From Priapulus caudatus (lineage: Eukaryota; Priapulida; Priapulimorpha; Priapulimorphida; Priapulidae), in NCBI RefSeq assembly GCF_000485595.1, contig NW_014577505.1:86110-150109 (forward strand): a stretch of 64,000 nucleotides of DNA. The letters run 5' to 3'. The notes under the pieces are model-generated. The model saw nothing but the letters and a program-made list of their open reading frames with translations, made no database searches and was not told the origin of the DNA. Made by a program: the position numbers and the translations under genes. Below are positions 44,759-56,759 of this stretch, piece after piece. Within the stretch, counting starts at the first letter, position 1, and the number at the start of each line of letters is the position of its first letter.

Positions 44759-44979
44759 GCGCCACTAGGAGTTGGAGTACTGATCCTATAGTATAGACCC
44801 TATGAGCAGTAGTAGTGGCTTTTTATTAGATTCTCCGCTTACCGGAAAGCACTGCAATGGGAAATCCAGGTTCTCCGCAACCCCAAATGTTCAGTGGTTT
44901 CTACACCTACACCTAGATCTATTTCGGAATAACCTTGTGCAACATAGAACAGAACAGTTGCTGCTACACCTATTCTACC

Positions 44980-46550
44980 TAGCTCCATGTCTAATCTCCA
45001 TCGATTTGGAAACACCACACCCTCATCTGCGGGGAAACGAAGCAGAAGCAGTACAGGTGCTCCTAGGACATGGTCACGCAACATCGTTTGCATACCACCA
45101 GAAGAGTCAGAAGGCAATGCCTGTGTAATACCACGCGGTGACAAACGTGCCAGACTGGCTGAGAGGGGTTTGATTGGAAAACTGTCATTGCAGTCAACAT
45201 GGAGTGAAAGAGAAGTGGAGCAGGAAGTTTCGTCTGTTTTCCGGTCAGCATTCAACGTCTCAGCTGACGAGATTCTGCCATACAAGTACCTCACGTAAGA
45301 GACCATTTTGAACTTCAGGGCTAGTTTTGTGTAGGAAAACTGAAGCTTTGAGTTCGTTTGGAATTTACACATTCATTAGTATAGAAAATAGACACGTAAA
45401 TCATTTGTTTATAAAAATACAAACGGTATGAAAAATGTGAGACCTGTTTCTCCATTTTCATGTAATAAATTTGTTACTGTATTTTTCTTTACCTTTTAAA
45501 AGCACCCAGCCAGGAACAAAAAGACTAATGACTTCAAATGTCAGCACTTCTTTCATCTGGAATGCACGTGAAGTGATGAGCAATGTTGGTCAAGGGGCAT
45601 TGTATATTGCTTCGGATATAAAAACTTCATCTTCTCTTGTAAGTATATATTTCATAATATAAGTGAAATAAATTAATTGTTGTAAGTATAATGCACGTGT
45701 TTGAAACCCACATTTTATCATAGCTGCACCTAATTGTAATTGTCATTGCTTGCGTGCTGTTTTTCTAACTTTGGGGTCATAACTTTCTGGTATATCAACA
45801 CAGTTTGATCCGAAATATATTTTTTTGAACTTTTAAATTTCAGTCCCACATTCCTGCAGAAATGTCTAGTGATGATGATTTCGAACCTACAAGGCAGTTC
45901 ATCAGGAACAGATCTATACGAACCCGTAGACCACCAGTAAGTTCATACACTGTGTATATATACATTGCTTGATACAGGCATACCACTTTCAGTAACAGCA
46001 GAAAAGTGTTTAGCCAAATAATTTTTTTGTAGCCAAAATCCAGAGAAACTAAAGGAAGAAGTAAAGTTTATATAACATAACTTTTAACATAACATAACAA
46101 TAACTTTAACATTATATATATATATATATATAAAGTCAAACTCACATAAGTCGGATCATTCAGGACCAGCAGATTCCATACGATTTAACGCGAATTACGA
46201 GTTATAAAAGTCGGATTATATGTATAAGAATGAATCCGGGACCAAAGAATTTCACACAAGATAGGCGAGTATATGACTAACACATGTCCGAATTATGCAA
46301 GTTTGACTGTGTGTATATAAATCTTTATATAGATATATTAAAATAACAATTTTTAACTTTCAGCCAACATGAAAGCGTTACTCACTAATGCAAACCAGCC
46401 GCCCTGGAGCCAGATGATCTGTACAATATGTTTGAGCCCAGCTTCAGTGATGAAGGCTCCAATGCTCGTGCAGAAGAAGAAACAGCCATGTATTCATGGA
46501 TGTTTTTCCAAGATTGTGCAAGCAATAGTAAGCATAAAATTTCACATCCA
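44980..46550 (+). pseudogene. Unidentified spliced gene fragment
   Basis: Coding-like pieces bounded by splice-like sites: about 45010-45296 (SRNIVCIPPEESEGNACVIP, RARLAERGLIGKLSLQSTWS, donor GTAAG), 45503-45638 (TSNVSTSFIWNAREVMSNVG, QGALYIASDIK, donor GTAAG), 45843-45939 (AEMSSDDDFEPTRQFIRNRS, donor GTAAGT) and about 46380-46530 (DLYNMFEPSFSDEGSNARAE, EETAMYSWMFFQD). The style recalls N-terminal regions of G2E3/HECT-like proteins expanded in invertebrates, but no catalytic domain is seen. Function unknown. Confidence 0.4.
46131..46312. mobile_element. Tc1/pogo-like MITE
   Basis: Ends AGTCAAACTCACATAAGTCGG and, inverted, AGTCAAACTTGCATAATTCGG, with TA-rich flanks. Length and TIR style suit a pogo/Tigger-type non-autonomous element. 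Confidence 0.65.
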
Positions 46551-46554
46551 TTTT

Positions 46555-47210
46555 GCTCGCCATCATTCCACTGTTTTATTTTTACACGCTCTGTCCACTT
46601 TTACTGCTGTACTAGAAGTGATGCGGCCATGATGCCGAGGCGCGACGAAGATTGACACTTTGTGTCTTCCAATCACAGTCTACGCCGCACCTCTCTATTA
46701 TAACTTCTAGGTATAATACCATTAGAGCACCAAATTGCCAATCTCATGAACTAGGGCATTCTTCTGGGTTGGGATGCTAGAGTTCGATAAGATTGCACAT
46801 GCCCGGTTCTAAAAGATTTGTAAGCGTACATGTTTGGGCCTTTCTGATCATCTCTGACTGTCGGTGAAATTGTAAAGTAGAGGTTAGGTTTTAGGTTAGT
46901 TACTTGTATGTACCATATTTAGATTAGTCTAGAACACTTTCGTCTAAGAGTAAAACTGGAAAATTGCGTGAGTGTATCGATTACTTCGTTATTAATAAGC
47001 GTAAGAATGCACAACACAATCTCGAGATTGCCGTGCAGTCTGCCGATCGGTAGATTGCACTGCGCGATCTTAAGAATGTGCCGCGCAATCTTAAGATTGC
47101 ATAGATCGGAAGAGTGCGCGCAACACTTTGTTCACAATCACATGCTTATAATCTCATGTTAGCAGTGAACAAAACTTTAGTTGTTATAGATCTTCTTCAT
47201 TTTGTATGAC
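46555..47210. other. Unassigned sequence
   Basis: Includes short GATCTTAAG/GATTGC motifs at 47020-47105. Nothing recognised. Confidence 0.5.
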
Positions 47211-47211
47211 A

Positions 47212-47736
47212 GGGTCTATTTGAACCAGAAACTGCTACGCCATCACTCAGTGTGAAACTAGACCATGCCTATGCCATGCCTATGCCTATATGTTTTTATT
47301 CGATGTTGTGTCGTCTGGACAAAGCTAAAGGACTCAATGTAGGAAACAGTTACTTATCCGACAAGTCAGCTGCAGAATTTGTAAAAACGATATAGCTGCA
47401 GTTACCAGAGCAGATGTTGTAGAAAACATTCAACAATCAAAATATATGAGTTTTACGTGTGATGGTAGTACAGATTTCACTGGAGAAGATCTTGAAAATG
47501 TTTATGTTAGGACTGTAGTTGATGGCAAGGTGGAAGATCTGTTTTTGTTCATCGGAAGTTCTGAGTCCGCTGCAAGTCGGGATATCTACAACTTTCTCAT
47601 GGAAGGTTTCAAAGACCTTGGCTTAGACGATGCTGTCAACAACAAACTTATTGGCTTCTGTGCAGATGGAGCATCCAACATGCAAGGTAATGGATGTGCA
47701 ATTGCTATGTACATATCAAGCCATTTAATTAACTAG
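47212..47736 (+). pseudogene. ZNF862-like hAT transposase fragment
   Basis: After broken frames (CRLDKAKGLNVGNSYLSDKS; DVVENIQQSKY) the frame 47446-47736 reads MSFTCDGSTDFTGEDLENVY, VRTVVDGKVEDLFLFIG and LIGFCADGASNMQGN. The SxxxDGSTD...E.VY and DGASNMxG blocks are those of DUF4371/ZNF862-type hAT proteins, where the Asp residues belong to the catalytic core. The C-terminal dimerisation domain is absent. Confidence 0.65.
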
Positions 47737-48124
47737 AAACGAGCAGTTGTCGCCAACTACATGCATCCCCCGTGATCTAGTATGAATGGAATATCTCTGT
47801 AAGGACGTAGAAGGCAGGTAAAGTTAAATAAGTCACAAAGACAAAGGTTTGTTAGACAACTGGTGTGCCTCAGATGTGCAAGTATATGGAATCTGGTTAC
47901 CCTAGGAGGCCGAAGAGGAAATGTAAGTCGACGGTGAAGGTCAAACTAAGGTCAAGCTAGGGCAGTGGTGGTTTTGGTATCATGCCGACGACCTTCTTCC
48001 CAAGATGTGTAAGCATACGAGTTTGGTCGCGCTAGGTCATTAGGGCCGAGTTAGAGAGCGAAAGGAAATATGATCAAGGTCAAGGTAAAGATGAAATAAA
48101 GGTCGCAGTGACCTGGGTGGCAGT
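47737..48124. other. Unassigned sequence
   Basis: AAGGTCAAGGT-type motifs only. Confidence 0.5.
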
Positions 48125-48605
48125 TTTTACCCGATCTTCGATGATCTTCAAATTTGGCATAAAGGTGCGTTATGGTAAAGCGAAGACGCCAATCGTTTTT
48201 GGTGTGGCAGAGTCATCGTTGCCATGGATAAAAACATTTTTGTGGAAATATTTGTAGAACCTGTAACTTGTGCGTTTTTACCGATTGTCATGGATTTGGC
48301 ACACAGGGGCCGATATAACATGTCCTATATAATATATATGTATATATATATATTTGATGACAATCATAAATTTAAATATAAATTTAAATACAATTTTAAT
48401 ACAAATATTAAATTTATTATTTTTATTTTAAATTTAAATTTAAATTTAAATATAAATTTTATATAATTTTAATAAAATATAAATTTCATGACAATCGGGT
48501 AAAAAGTGCAGTTACAGGTTCTAGAATATTTCGACAAAAAATGTTGTTACCATGGCAACGATGACTCCGCCCACACCAAAAACGATTGGCGTCTTCGCTT
48601 TCACG
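48125..48605. mobile_element. Foldback element with AT-rich core (copy 1)
   Basis: The left arm (TTTTTACCCGATCTTCGATG ... GTCATCGTTGCCATGG) is repeated inverted on the right (CCATGGCAACGATGACTCC ... ACGATTGGCGTCTTCGCTTT). The core at 48360-48480 is AAATTTAAATATAAATT-type sequence that is itself nearly palindromic. Relatives are at 55930-56590 and 56760-56945. Confidence 0.8.
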
Positions 48606-49339
48606 CAATACTACAATTACAGTTACAATAATTACATTTGAAATATAGTTGTTGAAGAATATGTATATATTATACATGTATTATATAAAATAAATTATAT
48701 ATGAATTAATTTGATTATGAAGTATATATTTCATATTTGAAGGCCTCAGTAGAAAAACCAGATAAGTCACATTTTGTGAAAATTGAGTTAACATCCTGGC
48801 AATAGTCTTCATAGGGTTGTGTTTCTTCTCGACAACCATAATTTGGAAAAAGCAGCCCAATCAATTGTAATTCATCTACAAAGAAAAGGTCGTATTATGG
48901 AAATAAGCAGCTAAGTTCAAATGGACAAGTGGAAAACCAGACTAGTCCATCTGTGACAGTGTCACATGTCCATTTTCAGCCAATCAGAACTCGCCATCAT
49001 ATAATCTTTAAACAACAGACCTTTAAACAAAAATGGCTGACGCTGATCGTGATAGACAACCTGAGCTACAGAAAAGCCCAGAAAAGAAATTATACACGGT
49101 TCTAAGAAGCAAAAAAAGAAATTAAAGAGATTATCTGGACACTCAGTAGGAGTAAGATTGTAAGTGTACACGATTGAGTGTTTTAAGGTGGGAGGAGTTG
49201 TCAGGGTGAGAGGCAGCAGCTAGTTGACAAGTTCAATGGCTATACGAGCAAGAATGCTAGGACGCATACCTCTCAACATTACTGAAGCTTCGCTCAGTGC
49301 TCGACGTCGACCACGGGCGGATGAAAACGCAATCTTCGT
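48606..49339. other. Unassigned sequence
   Basis: 48740-48785 is an inverted relative of 55955-56000. A short frame at 49033 (MADADRDRQPELQKSPEKK) has no recognised function. Confidence 0.5.
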
Positions 49340-50029
49340 GCACACTCAGTGCAATACACAGTGAAAGTGCAAATAGTAGGCCAAGATGTTAAAGAAATTC
49401 AAGTATGCCAAAAAGCTTTCTGTTCCATATTCGGTATAACAAAGAACAGAGTGGAGACAATAAGAAAGCTTTATCCACTACAGGTAGGCCTATTATATTT
49501 ATTATACGCGTTAACAATTCCATGTATCAAACTGAATGATTTTTATAGGAACTTTACTAATGTTTTTTATTTCTTCAATGTGCGAACTAATAATTTATCT
49601 TACTATAATTTTGGCGAATGTTGTATGTATGTTAATGAAAGCTCCGTCAGTTTGGATCCAAATAGCGCAAAATTACAGAAGAGATCGATGAGTACACGGG
49701 ACGGGTTGTTAAACTATACTCGGTTGAAAACCGTTTGTTTGGTTTTAAAAAAGACAAAAAAACAACAAGAAAGGTAAACATTTGCCTGAAAATAGGGGGC
49801 GCTGTTTTGTTTACGTTTTGTTCTGTGTACTGATACTGTGTCTGAGATTTTTGTTAAGTTCATATAATGTAAGTAGAACGAACATGTAATAATCATAGTT
49901 AAATATTCAGCACTGTAGCTATTTCGGCATAGTTTCCCATATGAGATGTACAAGTTGAATTTCATCAGGGCAGAATTTTTTTTGGAAGTCTGCAATGCTG
50001 TACAGTGTACGGGTGTCTTGAACAGCGAG

Positions 50030-50177
50030 CTGTCACAAGCGGTCCGATCACAAGGCACGTAATATTACGTTGTCCGCACAGAGTGCAAACATGCATAGAA
50101 ATATTACCTGGTCCGCACACAGTGAGAAACTGCGAAGCACGTAATATTACGTGCTACGCAGGCCAAGTGGTTAATCA
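50030..50177. mobile_element. Possible piggyBac-like terminal fragment
   Basis: Two copies of the palindrome ACGTAATATTACGT (50057, 50138) and an end GGCCAAGTGGTTAA at about 50160-50173. Read in reverse this is TTAACCACTTGGCC, a piggyBac-style end. Confidence 0.35.
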
Positions 50178-50203
50178 GTCTCCGACCTCACAGCCCATTC
50201 AGA

Positions 50204-50536
50204 TCTATCTATAATTATATTCTAACTTGAAGTCGCGTATCATCAACCAGTAGTTCGCTACATAGCATACAATAAAACATTTTTTGTGTGTGTGCGCGCG
50301 TCGCGTGCGTGCGTGCGTGCGTCTGTATTTCACTGTGTGCTTGCCAAACAAATGGTTAATGTGTCACGTGTAAGCATGATTGTACATCTATTTGTATTGA
50401 CTCTCAACCATAAAAAAACAAACATGTGCAACAACTTAAACTCTCCATATAACACTATTACACATAACACTATATCTGTACTGGTAACACATGCATCACA
50501 GTACGTAAGCCCGCGCGTAGCGCGGGTTTCAGCTAG
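50204..50536 (+). mobile_element. Short non-autonomous Helitron, both ends present
   Basis: The 5' end TCTATCTATAATTATATTC begins at 50204 after an A. The 3' end has a 7-bp stem hairpin CCCGCGC-GTA-GCGCGGG (50510-50526), six bases, then CTAG at 50533-50536 followed by T. This is the canonical Helitron structure inserted between A and T, 333 bp long, with no coding capacity. It includes a (TG/CG)n stretch at 50284-50325. Confidence 0.85.
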
Positions 50537-52026
50537 TTAGTTTTATGATGTACACTGGAAGTTATTAATTTACCATGCAAATCTTCAACAAATATAAAAT
50601 GAGTTTGCTATGAGATTTTTCTCCTTTTTATCTAATGGTCACCCACCACAAAGACGGCAGAGGCAAACACAGAAACAGGCCCCATAAGCTTAAGGATGAG
50701 ACTAGGAAGGCCATACAAGGTCATATTTCTTCATTCAGGGAAGATCTTCCCATTACGCTCTGGCGCAGAACCAAGGAGGCTATATTTGTCTGAAGATCTC
50801 ATATAACAAAGATGTTCGATATGTCAAAGAACTGCCACCCTGATATCACTGTTGAAGTATGAAACGTATCAGAAATATTCACACTAATTTCAACATTGGT
50901 TTTGTTATCCAAGGAAAGATTACATGCCCAACATGTGATGAATTTCAGAGTAAATCTTGACATAATAGTCAACAGATACTCCATGCCGACGGTGAAACTT
51001 TGGTTCAACTAACACAGCGGGGACAAGCACTGATGACTGAAAAAGAGCTCCAGCTGAGGAAGGCCAACACCTTTTACAGTCGCAAAGCAGAGGCAAAATC
51101 GAGGGCAAAGGCCAATCCTGAATTTGAAGCCATTGCTTTTGATTATCAAAAGAACCTACCCTGCATGTGCCATAACAAAACAAGCTAATGATGTTTATAT
51201 CGGCGACAGCTCAGCTTACTGCACTTTCTGCATCATGTGCTATCCACGGACGATGTTGTACCTGTACACATACGACGAGACGATTGCAAGAAAGGAGCGA
51301 TGATGTGTGTTCAATGCGCTAATAACTTCATTCAAAATTATCTTTCAGACACTGTAACTTGAAGTTTCTTTTTTGTTGATGGATGTTGCTGGGCAAAACA
51401 AAAAACTTTACTGCTCTTTAGATTTTTGCATTATCTGGTGCATGATACGAAGAGATTGCAGGCTGTAAAGTGTTCTTTCCCAATTAGGGGGCATTCCTTA
51501 CATGGAATGTGACAGGGACATGGGCAACATAAACAGTAAAGCCGATATAGAGATTCCACAGGAATGGAAAGAGGTGTTCTTGCTGCCAGAAAAAACACAA
51601 CACCGTTTAATGTGATAAACACTTAATCAGGATTCATTCTTCACCTTCACATCCTTCCTTAAGGAATGTTTAAAGGAGCATGCCCTATCCAACCAGGCCA
51701 TATAGAGAGTTGACTTTGAGAGAAATTACCACAGGTTAAAATACCGCAATAATTGCGAATGGGCCATTTGAATCTGGCGGTTATTCGGAAACCTGTTCCA
51801 GCGGCAAAGGGAAAAGCTCAATCAAAATCTAGTGGATCTTGGAATGTTCATACACTGAGCTACTACCCATAACAAAGGCCAAATAATGATGATCTGCAGG
51901 TTTTGAAGCGGCTATGTAAGCCCGATAATCATGCATTCTTTGACATACCTCCCTACTGTGGACAAATCAGGCTGTTGATTCAAATTCTGACCAGGATTAG
52001 ATGATGCTATAGGATAGGTTAATAGA

Positions 52027-52868
52027 AAATTCAGCCTTTGGGTCATTCCGTGTCAAATCACCAAAAAAATGGGAAATTTACACCTGACTCCTTCAAATTG
52101 GCTGAAATTTGCGTTTATGGGGTAATTTAGGCTGAAAAAGCTGAAATTTCAAATTTTCAGCTCTGTCGGACACAACGGTTTTCGCGCTACGGCACGCCGC
52201 TTTTTTGGCGATTTGGCCCAAACATGGACGCACCTGTCAATTTTCAATGGTCATATCTCTGTAACTACTAGGCCAAATTGGTTGATATTGGTGTCTTTGG
52301 AAAGCTAATTGCAATAGACAATCCAAATCTGTCATTATTTGTTATATATGAGCAGTATAAAGTTTGATGACCTTTTGACCTTTACTTTGACCTTGAATTT
52401 GACCCTGTGGATCACGTAACCTTGATGATGACTTCATTGAAATTATACCTCAACATGTTTTTCTATCATAATATACAAAAATTGGAGACGTATAATATTT
52501 TTTTGTTTGCTTCTTTTTCCAGCTCCTTCTCAAGTTGGCATAGTAGGTGCAATAACGCCTATATTCCTATGGCAATGCTGTTAGCATGTAGGCACATATG
52601 TATACCATACCAATCTATTTAAGATATCAAGTTAAACCCAAACATTGGCTTTGCTGTACATAACCTGATTGAGAATGACAGGTGGCAATAACATTCTAAA
52701 TGACTATTCAGTCTAATGAAAAATCATTATATTACCATGTTTTCAATTATCATAATTCATTGATCATCAATGATCAAGTCCGGATCCACACTTGAATCCT
52801 CGCAGCATCGTTTTCTGAGATAAAGTACTTTCTGGAAAGAGGCTGATCTAAGAGATGGGGTTGTGATT
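52027..52868. repeat. Left arm of a large inverted repeat
   Basis: About 840 bp inverted relative to 54155-54965, diverged but continuous, from GGGTCATTCCGTGTCAAATC to TGGGGTTGTGATT. The arms contain ACCTTTTGACCTTTACTTTG and TTTGGAAAGCTAATTGCAAT motifs and their inverted forms. Confidence 0.9.
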
Positions 52869-54000
52869 AATTCATCATCATCATCATCATCATCATCTTC
52901 GTTTATAGTCCATCTTTTCCGTGCTGGGTTGGATTCGCGATGATCCTCCTCCACCGTTCTCTGTCTTGCGTTGATCCTTCATCTATATTTCAAGTCCTTC
53001 AGATCTTTCTGCACTGTCCCTATCCATGTTCTCTTTGGTCTTCCACGTCTTTTTCAGGGATCTCTAATTCTTCCACAAACCTCAGTACTCCTCCTTTCCG
53101 TCTCCCTTCTAACATGCCCAACCATTGTAGTCTTCTCTGTCTAGTTCTATTCTGTATCTCTCTTAAACCACATCTCTTTGCCACTTCTTCACTGCAGGGT
53201 TCTCCCTACGTTGCGCAAACGGGCGCGCGCGCCCCGTTTGGGAAAACTCGCCCCTGCTTGAATCGTTGCGCCCCGTTTGAATTCGCTCCGCCCCGTTTAA
53301 ATTCCACCACAAATAAAGTTTGCCAGCGCGGGGAATCGACCTGTCAAGAATTGCCGTTCGACCAGGACACCCGACGCGTGTATTTTTACCGTACCACGCA
53401 TGCAGCTGCAGACAGTACACATAGTTACCTGTCACTAACTGTACACCGACTCGGCTATCTATATAATACAAGAACCCCAAATACCGTCTATGGTGGGGTG
53501 GCGATTTTACGCATTAATTAGTCGTACGGTAAAAATACACGCCCCGGACCCCCCTAGTTTTCCCCCCTCCCCCTCTCCCCTAGTTTTCCCCTCCCCCCTC
53601 CCCCTCCCCGTACCCCTCCCTCCCCCCTGTTTGAATTTCATCCTCGGGAAGAACCCTGCACTGGATATCCTATACCTCGCCATTTAACTCAGCTATGTAT
53701 CTTAGCTCTTTCTATCACATCTTCTCAATATATCTTTAACTCTTTCTGTCATAGCCACACTTCCACCCCATTAAACAAAACTTGATCTTATACCAGCTTC
53801 ATAGACATTGCCTCTGATCTTTTAACGGATACTTTCTGTTTTTACAACAAACTAGCATCTCTTCTCCATTTTTTCCATGCAGCGCCTACTTAACTCTCAC
53901 AGTTCTCTCTGTACCCACCTCCCAGTTCCACCATATCACCAAGTGCAATCAGAAATAAAGGAACAAAACTTGATTCTTGCTGTCTTTATGACGGCTTTCG
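52869..54000 (-). pseudogene. LINE C-terminal remnant with (GAT)n tail, minus strand
   Basis: On the minus strand from about 53664 down to 52895: RYRISSEEVAKRCGLREIQ (the reading crosses the nested MITE), RQRRLQWLGMLEGRRKGGVL, and TQDRERWRRIIANPARKRW. These are the hallmark end of non-LTR retrotransposon ORF2 (arginine-rich RLxWxGH-like block and DRxxWR). A tail of (ATG)n at 52869-52895 follows. Stops and frame changes are present. The clade was not determined. Confidence 0.7.
53195..53658. mobile_element. Palindrome-bearing MITE, copy 2, nested in LINE
   Basis: Ends CAGGGTTCTCCC / GGGAAGAACCCTG, flanked by CACTG on both sides (53190-53194 and 53659-53663). Without the element the LINE reading continues, which fixes the boundaries. 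A 25-bp near-palindrome with CGCGCGCG centre lies at 53216-53240, and a C-rich tract at about 53548-53632. Confidence 0.9.
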
Positions 54001-54255
54001 TGGATTGGCATGGTGGAGGAAATTTCGGAGGAGTTTGGTGACTACCACTATCAATTTTATGCACCCTGCATGGACCTACCAAGCAATTCAAATGGCCATT
54101 GGAAACAGATCATATGCTGGGTTACAGAAGATGATATTCTGTGTCAAATCACACCCCATCTCTTACATTATCCTCTTCCAGAAAGTACTTTATCTCAGAA
54201 AACGATGCTGCGAGGATTTCAAGTGTGCATCCGCGACTTGATCATTGATGATTAA
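54001..54255 (+). other. Unidentified coding-like frame
   Basis: An 81-aa frame (MVEEISEEFGDYHYQFYAPC ... DLIIDD) has protein-like composition and runs into the right inverted arm. Its C-terminal half is also encoded, inverted, near 52757-52860. No family recognised. Confidence 0.3.
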
Positions 54256-54965
54256 TGAATTATTGATAATTGAAAAATAGGTAATATATAATGATTTTTT
54301 CATTAGACTGAATAGTCAATTAGAATGTTATTGCCACCTGTCATTCTCAATCAGGTTATGTACAGCAAAGCCAATGTTTGGGATTAATTTATATCAGAAA
54401 TATATTGAAATGGTATACATATGTGCCTACATATACAGCATTGCATAGGAATAGGCGTTATTGCACCTACTTATGCCAACTTGAGAAGAGTCTGGAAAGC
54501 AAACAAAAAAATATTATATCTTCCAATTTTTGTATATTATGTAGAAAACATGTTGAGGTATAATTTTTCAATGAAGTTCATCTCAGGTTACGTGATCCAC
54601 AGGGTCAAATTCAAGGTCAAAGTAAAGGTCAAAGTCATCAAACTTTATACTGCTCCTATATAACAAATAATGTGCAGATTTGGATTGCCTATGCAATTAG
54701 CTTTCCAAAGACACCAATATTAACCCAATTTGGCCTAGTAGTTACAGAGATACGACCATTTGAAAATTGACGGCGTGCGTCCATTTGGCCAAAATCGCCA
54801 AAAAGGCGTGGCGTAGCGCGAAAACCGTTTGTCTGAGGGAGCTGAAATTTGAAATTTCAGCTTTTTCAGCCTAAATTACCCCATAAACCAAATTTCAGCA
54901 ATTTGGAAAGGCGTAAGGTGTAACCCATTGGGTGATCTGACACGGAGATGACCCCTTTCTTTTCA
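54155..54965. repeat. Right arm of a large inverted repeat
   Basis: Inverted partner of 52027-52868. The loop between the arms (52869-54154) carries the LINE tail and the nested MITE. Confidence 0.9.
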
Positions 54966-55611
54966 GCCTTTGCCCTAATTTCTTAATCCTAATTACTTTA
55001 TCTTTTTGCTCAATGTTCATAATTCACAATAAGTCGGGGTAGTTTGGATTATATTTTGCAGTACTTGATTAGTTGTATCTAATGAGCACCCTGCATTATA
55101 TTTGCATTGTATTCAGTGTTTTAATAAAATAGCATTGTTTTAATTAAAAAAAGTAATCTTATTGTCTTGCTTTAAGTCAATGGATTTTCACTTTTGATTT
55201 TAAAATAATGAATCAAGTTAGACAATATTGTTGTAGTAGTAAGAATCCGCGAAACAACTGTACAGGTATTTTGCCGTTGTAATCTGACATGTTAAAAAGA
55301 ATTTTAAAAAACAGTAACACACAGTAACATTAAACTATAGCAGACATTGTTTAAAACATGCACAAAGAATAGAGCAGCCCTGGGGCAGTGCAATTTAAAA
55401 CAAAAACAATTTTAAATTTAAATTTAAAAATTTAATTTAATTTTTTATTTTTTTTGTTTTCCTTAGCCCATTTTCACGGCTGACCCCCCTCTCGCTGCTA
55501 CTGCCTGAACCATAGGGAAGTGCATCAATTTTATTTTTCAGTGCGTAGCAATTTTTTCCCCGGGTGTCAATACTGGGACTGAGCCCTATTGGGTCTGGGT
55601 TCCTAGGGTAA
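54966..55611. other. Unassigned AT-rich sequence
   Basis: AAATTTAAATTT low complexity at 55410-55445; nothing else. Confidence 0.5.
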
Positions 55612-55636
55612 GGGGGGGGGGGGGGGGGGGGGGGGG
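55612..55636 (+). repeat. 25-base G homopolymer
   Basis: Twenty-five consecutive Gs after TAGGGTAA. Can form G-quadruplex and is prone to length error. Confidence 0.95.
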
Positions 55637-55929
55637 TGGGAAGGGTGAACTTTCCCCAGAGCATTTTCCCCACTATCACCTCTTGGCACTACTGCCTAAG
55701 CACACCAGATATTGCATATTTATTTTATAAGAAAGGTTTCTTTGTATCAAATGGAAAAAACAGACAAGTCCAAAATTGGAAGGAGGAACTCAAAAGGTCA
55801 GAACCACATCATATTTGACAACAAGTCAAATTTAAATTTAGAACATAGTATAAAAAATAAATAATGAACCAAAAATGTCAACCATCAACAACTCTTACTT
55901 TTATTATTGTAGGAGATATTGAGTTTCAA

Positions 55930-56590
55930 ACTTGTAAATTCAATTTTCTACACTTTCTTAAAATGTGACTTATCTGCTTTTTTCACTGAGGCCTTCATTT
56001 GGTTTCAACAAATGTAACCTTGTCTTTGAAAACCTACAGAATAATGTTATACAGTATTATAATGCTTTTATTGTATCCACCGAACGAAGTTCGTGGGGAT
56101 ACTATGGGTTTGGCATCGTCGCGCCGCCCGCCGCGCAGAGATTTTCCCTGTGAACGCTCTACCGGCTGCAGTTCTTTTCCGATCATCTTCAAATTTCGCA
56201 TTTCATTTTCCTTTAGCTTTTACAGTTTTTACCCGATCTCGGATCATCTTCAAATTTGGCATGAAGGTGCGTTATGCTAAAGCGAAGACGCCAGTCGTTT
56301 TTGCTGTGGGGAGTCATCGTTGCCATGGTAACAACATTTTTTTTCTAAATATTCTAGAACCTGTAACTTCTGCAGTTTTTACGCGATTGTCATGAAATTT
56401 ATATTTTCTATTTAAAATTTTATTTAAATTTAAATTTTAAAAATTTAAAAATAAAATTTAAATTTAATATTTGTATTAAAATTTGTATTTAAATTGTTAT
56501 TTATATTTAAATTTATGATTGTCATGTACCATAACGCCACCTTCATGCCAAATTTGAAGATGATCGAGATCGGGTAAATACTGCCAAAAG
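55930..56590. mobile_element. Foldback element (copy 2)
   Basis: Shares GATCATCTTCAAATTTGGCAT, GAAGACGCCAGTCGTTTTTG, GTCATCGTTGCCATGGTAAC and TTCTAGAACCTGTAACTTCT with 48125-48605, plus a similar AAATTTAAATTTAAA core (56400-56520) and an inverted right arm ending near 56580. Confidence 0.75.
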
Positions 56591-56759
56591 CTAAAAGAAA
56601 ATGAAATTATTAAATGAAATTATGCCACCTTTCATGCACAACATGTGCATTTATGGATAAGTATGTTCCAACAAGTATTTTCGTGCTTGTCATGTGTATA
56701 TGGAGGCATATATTCTGTATAATTATATATATTAATAACATATTCCGCGCCAGATGGGT

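Larger units (their letters stand above)
49340..51990 (+). pseudogene. DDE-like transposase, family 3 (DxCGGQN type), decayed and interrupted
   Basis: Pieces in order: 49340-49482 (VKEIQVCQKAFCSIFGITKN, before GTAGGC donor), 50995-51180 (KELQLRKANTFYSRKAEAKS, FEAIAFDYQKNLP), about 51360-51440 (DGCCWAKQKTLLLFRFLHYL, VHDTKRLQAVKCSFPIRG) and 51490-51610 (YMECDRDMGNINSKADIEIP, QEWKEV). I recall a transposon-derived family with S-D-x-C-x-G-Q-N, FPIRGHS and ECDRDM blocks; here the GQN block is corrupted to CCWAKQ. A non-autonomous Helitron and a possible piggyBac end lie in the large intervening gap. The family has no secure name. Confidence 0.5.

Noticed and set aside
47103-47114. AGATCGGAAGAG, equal to the start of a common sequencing adapter
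   Set aside because: Only 12 bases match and the neighbourhood is rich in GATC-containing repeats; probably chance, though reads could be checked.
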